This document shows positions 32,729 to 43,770 of a stretch of 64,000 bases of DNA, piece by piece (the stretch's first letter is position 1; each line of letters opens with the position of its first letter). Below the pieces are notes generated by a model. It was not told the DNA's origin. It did no database searches and saw only the letters and a program-made list of their open reading frames with translations. The position numbers and the translations under genes were made by a program. The DNA lies in NCBI GenBank assembly GCA_029532415.1, contig JAQOTA010000054.1, forward strand, positions 3,162,001-3,226,000, given 5' to 3'. This stretch comes from Marasmius tenuissimus (Eukaryota; Basidiomycota; Agaricomycetes; Agaricales; Marasmiaceae).

Positions 32729-33166
32729 TGTTATGAATCTGCCCACTATTCTTCACTTTTCCAGTCCCTTGGTCAACATCCCTTTGTTTCCACTTCTTTT
32801 CACACAGATACATGTCCCAGCATCACTGTATGATCCCCATTTCATTCTATGATGTTCCATATCATTCTTTCCTTGATACATTGTTACCTGTGTTTCCCAC
32901 TGATGTGTACATGGTCCCCTTTGATCAGATCCACAGATACATCATTTATCCCTTTACAGTTCATTCCCATGATCAGTATACAGCTTGGGACTGTCATATA
33001 TACTCATGGTCACTTTTAGATAGTTCCCCAGCTTGTCCATTTTGTCCATACTGCTTGCCTAGCTTGTGCTATGTTGAGGGTATACTTGCTCAATAACTAT
33101 CTTCTTCACCCCTGATCCCTAGTCTCAGATTGGATGGCCTGAGAGTAGTCTCACTTACCATCCCTC
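32729..33166 (+). mobile_element. LTR, family alpha
   Basis: Begins TGTTATGAATCTGCCCAC and is nearly the exact reverse of the solo LTR at 2132-2577 for more than 350 bp (shared CAGCATCACTGTATGATCCC and so on). The right end is less certain because the last part (GAGAGTAGTCTCACTT) departs from the other copies. No target duplication was found. Confidence 0.75.
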
Positions 33167-33725
33167 TACAACCACCCTTAAAAGGAAACCCAGTTGTAGA
33201 GGTCTGGGATCAAATCCCTCGGGAACGGGGATGTTGTGTTCAGTCTGGTCGGGGATAACGTAAACCACCTCTTGCCCTCTTTTTTCTCATAGACGCGTCG
33301 GCGTCACGCTCCCTCCTCTGGCGTTAGTCGTTCACTATGCCTGTCTTTTACACAAAGTCATAATCTATCAATATATTACCCTATTAAATTGTAATATGCA
33401 CGTGAAACCAACCACTCCGAGCCATACACAACCCCTGAATACCTCTGCAAGCTGGCCTCCTCAACGGCTTCGCACTTCTCCATCTCAATCAGACACCCCT
33501 CTTACCCCACAAACTCCCACTCAAGCACAAAAACATCATAATGACACCTCACATTGGCCTACTCCTCCCCATACCCCATCTCCTTCGACTCTCCCTCAGT
33601 TTCAGCTGATACCATCGGCTCAGCCTGTACTCAAGTGATATGTAAATAGTTATGTTACAACCGCGAGACCTCCCTCATACACGCTGTATTCCCTCTCTCA
33701 ACCTGGTCAATCGAAATGCAAAGCG

Positions 33726-35394
33726 TTGACTTTGGGTGCTGTACGTGATATAATCAACCTTGCACCATTGAGCGAGATTGAATGGAATCACCTTGCTCAT
33801 GAGAAGCACCTTCTGGATTCTGGGCTGAGGTTGTGGAACTTCCAGATGGAGTGCTCAAACTATGTCTTGGAAAAGAAGCATGACATCTGTGTCATTGCTC
33901 CCACTGGCCATGGGAAATCTTTATTGTTTTCCATGCATCTCTTGGCTCGAGGGTGCGGTATCGCACTTGTGATTGTACCATTTCAAAGCTTGGGACTTGA
34001 GTCAGAAAAGAAGTGGGTTCAAACAACTTAGCTTCAGACACAAAGCCTCATCACCTAAATTAATTATCTAGAAACCATGGTGACGGCGTTGCGGCTGTAT
34101 TCCTTCGCTCCAAACACACCAAACTCGATTTCAAGAAAGCAGCATCCTCAGATATGCTTGTTATTTATGCTTGCCCGGAAATGGTTGAGAGTCCCCGCTT
34201 TGCACAGCTCATTTACTCAGAGCAGTGGCGGTCAAGGGTTTCAGCAGTGTTTTTTGATGAAGCACATAAAGTTAGAGAGGATAGAAGCTGGCGGCCATCA
34301 TATATGCGACTCAAAAGGCTGTGCCAGTTCCTTTTGGACGTTCCGTTTGTTGGTGTCTCTGCCACACTTCCCTCCATTCATAGAGATTCTCTCTGCGAGG
34401 ATGCAGGATTTCGAAGCGACCCACGCATCATCAACCTGGGAAACTACCGTCCCGAGTTGTCGACTTTGATTGTTTACATGCAGTATGCAATAAACAGTTT
34501 CCAAGATATTGCTTTCCTTGTCCCCCCAGGTCTCTGTCTCCAAGACATCTCGAAGACACTCATTTATTGCAACGACACGGACCTGCTTACCGAGATGTAT
34601 TGGTGGCTGAAGAAGCGGTTGAAAGATGAGGATCTTCCACCCCACCTGGTGGAGATTCTTCATGCTGGGCTCACCAATGAACACGAGGAATCAGCCCTCG
34701 GCAATTTTCGCGACCAGAGGACATTGTTTCTTCTTGCGACTGAGAAAGTTGGTGTTGGAATGAATTTTATAGGAGTGCGGCGGGTCGTTAACTACAGGTA
34801 TCAGGCTTGACACTAGCTACTTGGGAACAGCAAAGGGGGCATCTTGTCCAGAATGAAAATAATGGCACTGTCCTGACTGGGGTTGGCTATCTCATTGTGG
34901 AGACATCTATGGTGCCGGAGGACGGGAATATTCGCAATCTCATTGGCACCGGCCAGGATGCTGGTCTCGTCACTCTTGTCCAGCCAACTGATACCTGTCT
35001 TACCTTGATTTATGATCATTTCATGGAGAATCTACCACGGCCAGGCGACTCAGTTGAAGTCCAATGCACATGTTGTTCGGTCTGTGATCCACAACTCCTG
35101 CCCCAAAAGCAGTGGACGTGGATTTCAACTGACCCGTCCGCCAAAGTTCAGTCTGCAGCTATAAAAATCTCAGTACCTCACCGTGAACAAGTCCTTTTGG
35201 CTCTCAAAACATACCATTTGGATGAGTGGAGGAAAAACTGGAGAGTTCAATATCCCCAATATGGCCCAAACAGCATCATTCCGGATGTCGATATGGATTA
35301 TCTTGCTGCGAATGCAAGGTCCATCAAGACTGTTTCAGACCTAGAGCAAAGCACTCACATCATTCACCTCAATCACTTGGGATGTGACAGCTAA
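33726..35394 (+). pseudogene. RecQ-like DEAH helicase gene, frameshifted
   Basis: Superfamily 2 helicase. The first exon has motif I CVIAPTGHGKSLLFSMHLLA and VIVPFQSL. An intron at 34013-34071 (GTGGGT...CTAG) joins to NHGDGVAAVFLRSKH. Motif II is in VFFDEAHKV (34250-34274), motif III in VGVSATLPS, then LIYCNDTDLL, HAGLTNEHEE and the motif V-like LATEKVGVGMNF with VVNYRY. A frame change near 34803-34808 leads into a frame that is open to 35394, where the expected motif VI (QRxGRxGR) is only weakly visible as EQQRGHL. A Cys-rich block VQCTCCSVCD follows. A proline/serine-rich frame at 33396-33638 could be the N-terminal exon. It converges on the DUF6589 gene. Confidence 0.8.
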
Positions 35395-35558
35395 CACCTT
35401 GGATACCCACAAACCACGAAAACCACGAAAAACCAGAAACTAGCTCCCAGTGAGCAAATAATCAGGTTTTAACCCTACCATCTTTGTACTGGCTCAGTTA
35501 GTTTATCTACTTATAATTTCATTCGCCCAGGAGCCTACTTTAATTTCGTGTATCTGGT

Positions 35559-37448
35559 CTACTTCCATGTAAATATCTTCACGTTCAGTTGTAGTATAGT
35601 ATAGTCATGATTACCCTGCAAAATCGTACAGTCCTCCAATTCTATTTCAGCTTCCCTTGCTTCTGTCTCATCAATATCTTCTTCAAGACTGCCACGCCGG
35701 CGGAGTCGCAATTTCTGACGAATAAGGTGTTTAGCATGCCCACCTGGAGGTCTAGAAATTCGATAGATTCCCATCCCGAAGAGATCCACCATCTTGTGTT
35801 TTGTTTCGCGGTCCTCATCAAAACGGAATAGCGAAAGTTGCGAGATGAAATATCTGGTGAGTTTTGCAACATCCCCATGTTGTTCTACACGATGGTGTCT
35901 CTGGTTCAGTGCCTCAACACCTAAATCCTCAAAAAGATTATTGGAGAGTTCTTGTAGATGGCCCGCAGTTGGAGAATGGTGGCTGAGAGTAGCAGGAGAT
36001 GCATTTGTCCTGTGAGCGCGCTCCTTAATTCTATCGTTGTAGTGCTCGTTAACAAGGTCGCCCTCGAGGAAACTGTTGGACCGCCCGTGTCCATTACAGA
36101 GCATTCTGGAGAGAAGTATCTGCACTGAGTCTGAGGGCCAATCATGCTCAAGGTTATGCAATAGCTCCATTGTCTCCTGTGCATAGTTGTACCCTCCTCC
36201 AGCGTAGAACATAGGTGCCCAGTACTTGAGTACTGTGTGTATCCGGGTAGGATGACCATGCTTGATTGCATGTCACATCTCCCGCATTGACATGAGATCA
36301 AAACTAAGGAGAACAGCGTTTCCACATAGGGAGTCTCTGAGTTTGGTCTTTATCCCATCTGCCTCCAGCGCAGTTGGGGCAGCCACTATGTACTTGTGCG
36401 CTATATGATCGCACAGCTGGCCAAATGACTGCTGAGAGATATCAAAGTCATTGAGCTCTTTGATATCACTGAGCTTCGACTCCACTGCTACCGCCGCAAG
36501 CACAAGGCTGTGCCTGACAACATCCAAAAACTGAAGCCATGCGCAGTAGTTGTGTTTCTGTATGTTGACTGCTTTGTAATTTTCAAAGTATGGGAGCTCA
36601 AGAATTGAGCTTAGTGCCAGGTTGCCAGTGGTTTTTGTCCCCCATACATTCTTCCCAATGGTTTTTATCATGTTCATACACTCGTGCATGAGACCATTGA
36701 GCATTCTAAAGCTCTGGAAACGGTAAAATCAGGACTGTGATCGGTCTACTGCCCGGAGATCTTGGGCTGACTGGTCACGACAGATGGTCAGGTGGTCACC
36801 TAGTACAAAGAACATCACCCGCTCAAAGACCTCTTCAGGAACTCAAAGTACATTTATGAAGTACTCCTCCAGGACAGCTATACTTCCCTTGGTCGAGGCC
36901 TGTTCCTGGTCAAGTGTCGGAAGGAAGTAGCGTTCTGTATGGTGTGGGGGAATTGGGTGAGGTTCAAAGAAGTCCGGCACTCGAAATTCTCTCAAGCAAG
37001 CTACCTCTTCACTGAGAATGGTAGCAACATGAACAGAAGCATGTCGCGCAAGCAGCTGGTGGTCATTGGCTGTTGGGAGAATATCTTTAAGTGTGGAGTG
37101 GGCGTTGATTTGTGTTCTGCGTCCCTCCAATTCATCAAACCGCCTGACGTCTGTGAGCCTTGTGGCAGCTGATCCGGCCTCAATGCAGATCAGTAGGCCA
37201 GAAACCTGGTTATACGGGACTGTGCCGTGAATAGAAGAGGCCTCGTATGCCACCTTCTGCCAATTGTAGTTGTCATAGACTAGGATCTTCAGTTTGGTCG
37301 GGTCGACACAAGCACCTTGTGCAAGGCGGACAATATCTTTCGAGAGAGATTTCGAGGACCTCACAAGGTAGGGATGAGACACGGATATTCCATACTGATT
37401 CAACGCCTGGACTATGCGCTTTGCTACCCAATTATCCCAAAGCATCAA
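35559..37448 (-). pseudogene. DUF6589-domain protein gene with three in-frame TGA codons
   Basis: One frame of 630 codons is open from 37448 down to 35559 except for TGA at 36843-36845, 36729-36731 and 36273-36275. Blocks typical of fungal DUF6589 proteins, from memory: ILVYDNYNW, GLMHECMN, the HAIKHGHPTRIHTVLKYWAP then MFYAGGGYNYAQETMELLHN, NSFLEGDLVNEHYNDRIKE, and GGHAKHLIRQKLRLRRRG close to the C-terminus. Arginine fits the context at each TGA, so each may be CGA changed to TGA. The family is usually longer at the N-terminus, so the 5' part is missing or lies in decayed sequence beyond 37450. The molecular function of the family is not known to me. Confidence 0.8.
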
Positions 37449-39034
37449 ACATAAATGGAAACATACTCACTCAGTTCTGAAACTTTGTGTGTGGGGCCTG
37501 TATATCATTCAAATTGACATTGCAAATTATGGTGGTAATAGAATAGCTGGATGAGCTGATTGAAAGGGTAAGGACCTCAATGTTCACCTGTATGGTTGGT
37601 ATCAACAATAAAAGTCATGTTAATCCCATGTTCAACTGATATCTCCACTACAGCCTATCTACACCCATTAACCATTGATGACAGATGATGACACTACAGG
37701 TCCTTGTCTCTGGACCCTACCTGGGCAACAGTTGGCTCTGGATGTTCCTGGAGATGCACTACTTTAGAGGGGTGATGTTCTTTTCATCTCATCAATTGGA
37801 CTTTGAGCACCAACTGCTCCTAGGTCTCTCCACCAACACATCCTCACCTCAACTTTCACCATGCCACATCTGAAGATCTATCAAACTAAGAAGGATAAGA
37901 AACCAGCACTGTGCTGCAAATCTCAGAGATACTATAATTAGTGTATTAACCCATTCATTCTACCAGAAGTGAAGACACCCAACTAGTTTTCAAAGAATTT
38001 TGAGACTATCAGAGCCAAGAAACCACAGAAACAATTGAATAAACTGGCTGAGAAGCAACAAAATGTGTGTGTACAGCAGTTTTATATCTACAACAGGACA
38101 ACCCCCCAAAACACCACAGATTTGAATTGGTGAGAAACAAAGATTGAGAACACACAAAGCTGAAACACAAGCAGAGGCACTACTAAGAGCCCTTCACACT
38201 GTTCATCTTATATAACAAGGTGGATTGGTGTTGTGTGAGAACATGGCAAACAGTGAACACCCTTAGATATAACTGAGCAGAAACACAAGCAGGGTACTAC
38301 AGCATCCTGCCATACTGTTCACCTTATACATCAGGGCATATAGGTATTGCTGAACACACTGAGTGCAGGATGTAAATCAATGACATTTATCAATTTTAGT
38401 ACACATGACTCATCATAAATACAGATGCCAGAAAAACACATATTTGAAGAACAGGCAGAATCAAACACTATGTGTGGGGCACACGAAGAAGGGAGCACAG
38501 TGAAGAAGGGAGCACAGAAGCCAAGGCACATATGGCACCAGTGCAAAGAATGAAGGATTGGCACAGGTCCCTCACATAGGCGACAGACAAGACTGTTCAG
38601 GACAAATGAGAAGGAACACAAGATGCTTACCAGGGGTCAAGACAATCTCTTTCCACTGCCTCCTTCTGACTTCCTCTGGGACTGGTGATTTCTGGGATTG
38701 GAATTGGTGGAAACACTCCTTTTCAACTGACTCTGCCCAGGATTGGGTGGCATTCTGTCAACATAAGCCTTTGAGCCTGACATTACAGGAGTCTTCTTTC
38801 CCTTGTCCTTCTTCAGCTTCTTCAGAGTAGCTGGTGGACCCAACAGGCTCTGCTCTGCCATTTCAGCTAGACTCCTCTTCAGACTTGCATGTGTTATGAG
38901 CAGTAAGGCATCTTGTCAGCCCTTTTTCAGTGGCACCAACAAACCAGACTCCTTGTTGCCTACATTGACTGTGAGGTGAGGAGAACAGAAACAAGGGATA
39001 CCAGAAAAAACAATTGACCATGATTCTTGTCATC
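37449..39034. other. Decayed AT-rich sequence, no gene identified
   Basis: No family signature. A 74-codon frame on - (38637-38861: MAEQSLLGPPATLKKLKKD...) is Lys/Ser-rich and could be a gene start, but has no supporting context. Confidence 0.4.
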
Positions 39035-39048
39035 AGTATCCTTGGCTT

Positions 39049-39495
39049 TTTTTTTGTTTTTTTTTTCTTTCTTTTTTATCAAATTCTTATATACCGGTGT
39101 ACGAACACGGTCCAGTCGCTATCTACAAATGCAGTGTGCCACAAATGTGCAATAACTAGGTCCCCTGCTAAAAAGGAGGTGCGCCTCTCTAGGAACCGCA
39201 CCTCAGAATGTATCCACAGTGTTTCCCCAACACTATGTGGTAGGTAGGGTTGTATCATCATGGGATCTGACGCACTAGTGCCCCTTGCTCCCACGTCCTT
39301 CACCCCCGCCACTTAGGCTCGGCAGCAAGCGCCTGCACACCCCTCTGGAGAGTCTACAGGGAGCTAATTCCAGTGCACCAGCCCAGATGACTTACCCGAC
39401 TCCTTCTGCTTCAGCTTGGGAAGGCAAACGCCCTAGGATTTGCCTTCAAATAAGCTATCAGGCCTGGAAGCCGGTTAAGCGAACTTCCACGCTCT
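39049..39495 (-). mobile_element. 5'-truncated LINE insertion with 14-bp target duplication
   Basis: On - it is the last part of the LINE (coding end plus 3' UTR ...GGTATATAAGAAT...) followed by an A-rich tail (T-rich at 39049-39076 on +). It is flanked by AGTATCCTTGGCTT at 39035-39048 and 39496-39509. A target duplication, a tail and 5' truncation together are the signature of target-primed reverse transcription. Confidence 0.92.
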
Positions 39496-39954
39496 AGTAT
39501 CCTTGGCTTCATCATGTTCAGTCTTCTTTGGGTGCTTGCTCAACTCGATGTCTGTTTGGAAAGTTGGATTTAAGGCTAACATAAATACCACTAATCATAC
39601 ATACCCTTTTGGCATGACTCATGTGATTTGACAATCTCCATTTTGCTGTAACCACCTAAAGGACATAATCAGCGCAAAGAAACACACTGAACATGGGTTT
39701 TGAACATACATGCAATTCCTGAACCAATGCCTAATGAACATCAGTTGATCAACAAAAGCCTGATTTAATCAGAACACCTTCTGCCATGACCTCTGTTCAC
39801 ATCCCTGTGGTTGAGAGCCTGCCAAAAAAAAAGATGAGAACATCTTTCATCTCTTGGGACTGGAAAGGGAACCTACACAGCTGCGTGCTTCCACTGCGAA
39901 TTGCTTGGAGTGCTTGGGAGGACTCCCAATGTATCTCCATTGGTTCCCCAGTAG

Positions 39955-40350
39955 AATCAATCACTGAACACAGTATCAGAAGGCAGACCTCAGACCACAA
40001 CATAACACCAACTTACTGCCCTCAGTGTCTTCCTGCATAGACCACCTCCAAACTTTTTGATGCTGGTACAACAACAGGTGCAGAGTCGATTGGCACTGAG
40101 CACAGTGTCATAAGGTAGATTGCAGACCACAGCACAACACCAACTTACCACCTTTAATGTCTACCTGCAGAGGGCTGGTCACTGAAAACAGTATCAGGGG
40201 GTAGATTTCAGATCATGGCAAGGTCAGCTTACTGCCTTTAGCATCATCCAGCAAAGCACTGAAAGATCCCTATATCACAGCAAGTGGAGAAAGTGGAGAG
40301 CCAGTTGCTGAACACGGTATTAGAAGGTAGATTGCAGACCACTGCACATT
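39955..40350 (+). repeat. Divergent tandem repeats, about four units
   Basis: The pattern CACTGA.CACAGT.TCA.AAGG.AGA.T.CAGACCAC, then ACACCAACTTAC, recurs at about 39960, 40096, 40168 and 40304. Units differ in length (about 70-140 bp) and sequence. It resembles a decayed minisatellite, or repeated intron-exon units of an old gene. Confidence 0.6.
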
Positions 40351-42050
40351 GCCAACTTGAAGACAAGAAAAACCTTGGCCAAATAGCCAAAGAATTTCTC
40401 AGGGCTTCTAAAAGCCATTGTGAGCAACATGGGAGCCTTGAACAGGTCATACCCAAGTTCTGAATGGATGGGTCCAATGAACACAAGGACCTCTTCAAAC
40501 AGGTTATTGAGGTCTTGTTATTCATCAAACATACCACAGAGATGTGGGCAGAACACAAGGTCATATGTTATATGTTCCATATATACGCTACTTGACTGCC
40601 CTCAGCACCGTTCATGCATGGGGTGATCTTCTGCCCTACCTTGTTTCTCCTCGGCAGTCAGTTTGGGTCATGTTTGAGTACCCATTGATCCCGTCAGTAT
40701 GAGCTATCTTGAAGCCACAATGTATCTGTGTATATTTAAGAGACACGGACATCTAACAATCAGGTTTTCGTTGTACTTGAACCAGTGGGATTGCAAGGTT
40801 CATTCATGTAGTGCTATTAGGTCTTTGTCAATCACACATGGACACTCTCAAGCGGAACACCAAAGGCAAGTCACCCAAGGTGTTCACCAACCGAGAACAT
40901 TGAGTACATTGTGAGCACACCACACCAGGTACTATGACATCTTTTTCCATCAACAATGGGTCCAGCCCTTGCACAGCTACTCAGTGCAGGTTCACCTCAC
41001 ACCATAAGTGATTTCTCCTCCCCTCTACACAGCATAATAGTGTGGATTTTTACAGTACATGAGACCTCTGAGCAAACAAAGAGTCAAAAAGACTCACAAA
41101 GCAAAGAGGGAACTGTAAGGGCAACTCTCCTAGAGGTGCTACAAGTCACACAAGTCTAGCAGAGGGAGATCCAAAGTCATATATTGGTAATAGAAGAGGG
41201 AAAATACACATAAAGCGCACCCAGCAGAGGGAGATCCAAAGAGAAAAGTCTGAGGAAACCCTCTGCCCAGCTGCCCAGTATATATACTATCTTACATAAT
41301 CCATATCCCAAAACTGGAAAGTCAAAGTAGACAAAACCAGACACTGCTGCTCAATATGAATGTAGCACAAGAACACATAAAGATATTGACATAAAAATGA
41401 TAGACAATCAAGATAATAGGTCAAGGATCAATGTCCAAACAGCTTCTGGCATCAGGAAAGCGAGCAATAAACAAAATGAACCAAAGTGCTCAACTTGGTG
41501 AGATAAGAACAATGGGATAAAAGCAAATATTAAAGCGAATGAAAGGACGGTACTAACAGGTTGCAGGGGCACCAAAACAGAGTCAAATACGCTGAATTGA
41601 ATGGCCGTTAGTGAATCGGCATACAGGGGAACGAGCTATGGCCCAAATGAGTGGACAACTATGCACCACCAGGCTCAAATAGCCCAAAATAGCTTGTCCC
41701 CTTACAGGAACACTGAACAGAAATAAGATATACAGGGTCACTCACATTGCCAGGACTTGATGCTGACTGTCAGATTTACCTATGGATGGGCTGGCTTCGG
41801 TGAAACACTGGGACCTGCTTGGTACGTTGTGTTCTTACAGATACTCAGCCACTACTTACTAGGATTCTATATTCCCAATGTGTTCAGGTCCATTCGCTTG
41901 TTTGGTGTTCTAGATTTAGAATCTGTTTTTTGACATTCGAATGCGGTGTGTGACTCGGTCATATTGTTATGGACATACCACTGATGTGGTCCTTTGAAAC
42001 TGTCTAGGTCCTTACTGTTGACTGAGCTCTACATTCTTTACAAAAACCTC
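40351..42050. other. No gene recognised
   Basis: CpG-poor sequence with short frames only. Nothing assignable was seen on either strand. Confidence 0.4.
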
Positions 42051-42071
42051 ACAGTAACCCAATGTTTAATG

Positions 42072-42712
42072 GCATCTGTGAAGTGCAAAAGGAATGGGGA
42101 GGATGCATATGAAGAAGGGGATTTAGAAGTTGAGGAATGATTTGAGATCAGCAATGAAGAGGATGCCAATGATATGTCAAAAATCCTTTTGTTTCTGCCC
42201 ATTATTGACAAAACAGTGTGGCTCAGGGTGGGATGAATGTTACCTTCAAACACCTGATGGTGGGAAGCCAGTGAGTGGAACCTCAGAGGGCTATTGTGAA
42301 CATGAAGGTGGGTGCACAGATCACCAATCCTTGTGTTCTTCCCTGCCTTTTTGTGAATGACACACTCGAGGAGTATTTGTTGCAAGCAAAGAAGGAGGAA
42401 GGTGTGCATCACAAACAGCAAAACCTTTAAAGGCAAACACCTTGCCCAGGTCTGGCATCTTCTGAAGCCCCATCAGAAAGACGACTGGGTGATAATTATG
42501 ACAGGAAGTAATACTGGGAAAGCTGGCCGTGTTCTCATGAGATATGAGGATACACTTGCTGTGGTTTTACCTGTCAATCACAAACATGTCAATGCAGTGA
42601 AGCATATCCCATCACCTATGTAGAAAGATGCTTGGCTTGATGTCTTTGGAGATAGGTGGGTTGGGATTGAGGTACAGGTGACAAGAGGTTCTCAATAGGG
42701 ATGTCTTGGTCA
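42072..42712 (+). pseudogene. Remnant resembling an Spt5-like KOW-domain gene
   Basis: On + an acidic stretch (NGEDAYEEGDLEVEE) is followed after stops by HLLKPHQKDDWVIIMTGSNTG and KAGRVLMRYEDTLAVVL, which has the shape of a KOW motif (G-x-x-G-x-V). Then come IPSPM and DAWLDVFGDRWVG. Spt5-like genes with KOW motifs are frequent in agaric genomes. Frames change often, so this is a relic. The assignment rests on a short stretch and could be wrong. Confidence 0.35.
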
Positions 42713-42859
42713 TGTTGAGTTCATGGAAAAAATGGAAGGGAAGTTTGGGAGACAGCTTATGATTGGTCTGTGGGTCGAAGTTGTCAGGGGTTTGTGCTTG
42801 TTGACCACGACCACATACTCACCACTGCATAAGTCCATCTTGATACATTGTATCGAATG

Positions 42860-42997
42860 AACTATTGAGCCAGCTTAGTTAAATGCACAGTGAGATGAAA
42901 CTAAAACCTTACATATTGACTATAAGAGAATTCTTGAGTTCTTGCAGATGGCTAGAGGTGATAATTGAGTAGATTGTCATAAAGCTTTGATAGAATG
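42860..42997 (-). repeat. Fragment of LTR family beta
   Basis: On - it matches the right part of the LTR at 13557-14082 (TCAATTATCACCTCTAGC, CACTGTGCATTTAACTA, GCTGGCTCAATA). Only about 140 bp remain. Confidence 0.7.
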
Positions 42998-43382
42998 ACC
43001 CAATTACATAATATATATCCTGTATGGCCTTCTCAACATTGGCCTGGAGTTCCCTCTTGTGGCTCTGCTCACAGCCATTCTTCACAGGCATAGTGTTGAC
43101 AGCCCAGCAACAGAAACATATTCCCGCAATCCCAGAGACAATGCCATTGGGGCCCAGCCATTGTATATACTTCCAGTCTTGTTCCTGATCCCCACCATCC
43201 TGATCAACTTCCTCAAGCAGGAAGGGCTGGTCATCTATCCATTGTCGCCTGTTTGGGTTCACCTCTTGCCACCATTTCCACCAATCTGAGCACATTGTGT
43301 CGGTGTTTGGAAATGGACTTTCCCCCTTTGGTTGATATGAAGATTTTTTTTTTTTGAATCATCTATTATACAAATGTGCAAG

Positions 43383-43421
43383 AACCCTAATAAACCCTAA
43401 TAAACCCTAGCTAACCCTAAT
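43383..43421 (+). repeat. Interstitial telomere-like motif
   Basis: Four AACCCTA-type units in 39 bp: AACCCTAATA twice, AACCCTAGCT and AACCCTAAT. The canonical basidiomycete telomere unit is CCCTAA. It is preceded by a T tract (43346-43359) and GAATCAT, like the 3' end of the LINE in reverse. Confidence 0.6.
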
Positions 43422-43647
43422 CTGTGTGAGTCATGGCAGGCTGACGCATTGCTGCCGTGTGGCTGCCTTCCCTCTCCCTTGTACCACCACCATCTCCTCC
43501 TGTTTTGGAGGGCATTCTGTCCTCCACAGGACAGGTAAGCTACATCACCTTTTATATGGCCTATAATGGGTTCTGATGCAGATCAAGCCAGACTGCCCTG
43601 GCAGGCCCTGGGGATTTTTTTCTCTCAGGTTTCCTTTTTTGGGTAAG

Positions 43648-43721
43648 TGGTAGGGTTAGGATGCCATGGACCGTCTGCATTTCCACGGATGCAGACGGTC
43701 CATGGCACCCTTACCCTGATC
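43648..43721. repeat. Perfect 19-bp inverted repeat, extendable hairpin
   Basis: TGCCATGGACCGTCTGCAT (43662-43680) is exactly complementary to 43689-43707, with an 8-nt loop. Outside this, a further 14 bp pair with about three mismatches, giving a stem of about 33 bp. The start of the following gene relic lies just after it. Confidence 0.85.
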
Positions 43722-43770
43722 TCCCGGGCTGATATCCCGCTTCACAAAGCTAACTCTCCCTCCCTTCCTA

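Noticed and set aside
33163..33225. tRNA-like or SINE-like sequence: CCTCTACAAC/GTTGTAGAGG inverted repeat, a B-box-like GGATCAAATCC and an A-box-like AGTTGTAGAGG
   Set aside because: The boxes are too close together and the cloverleaf does not form. Without a second copy this cannot be told from chance.
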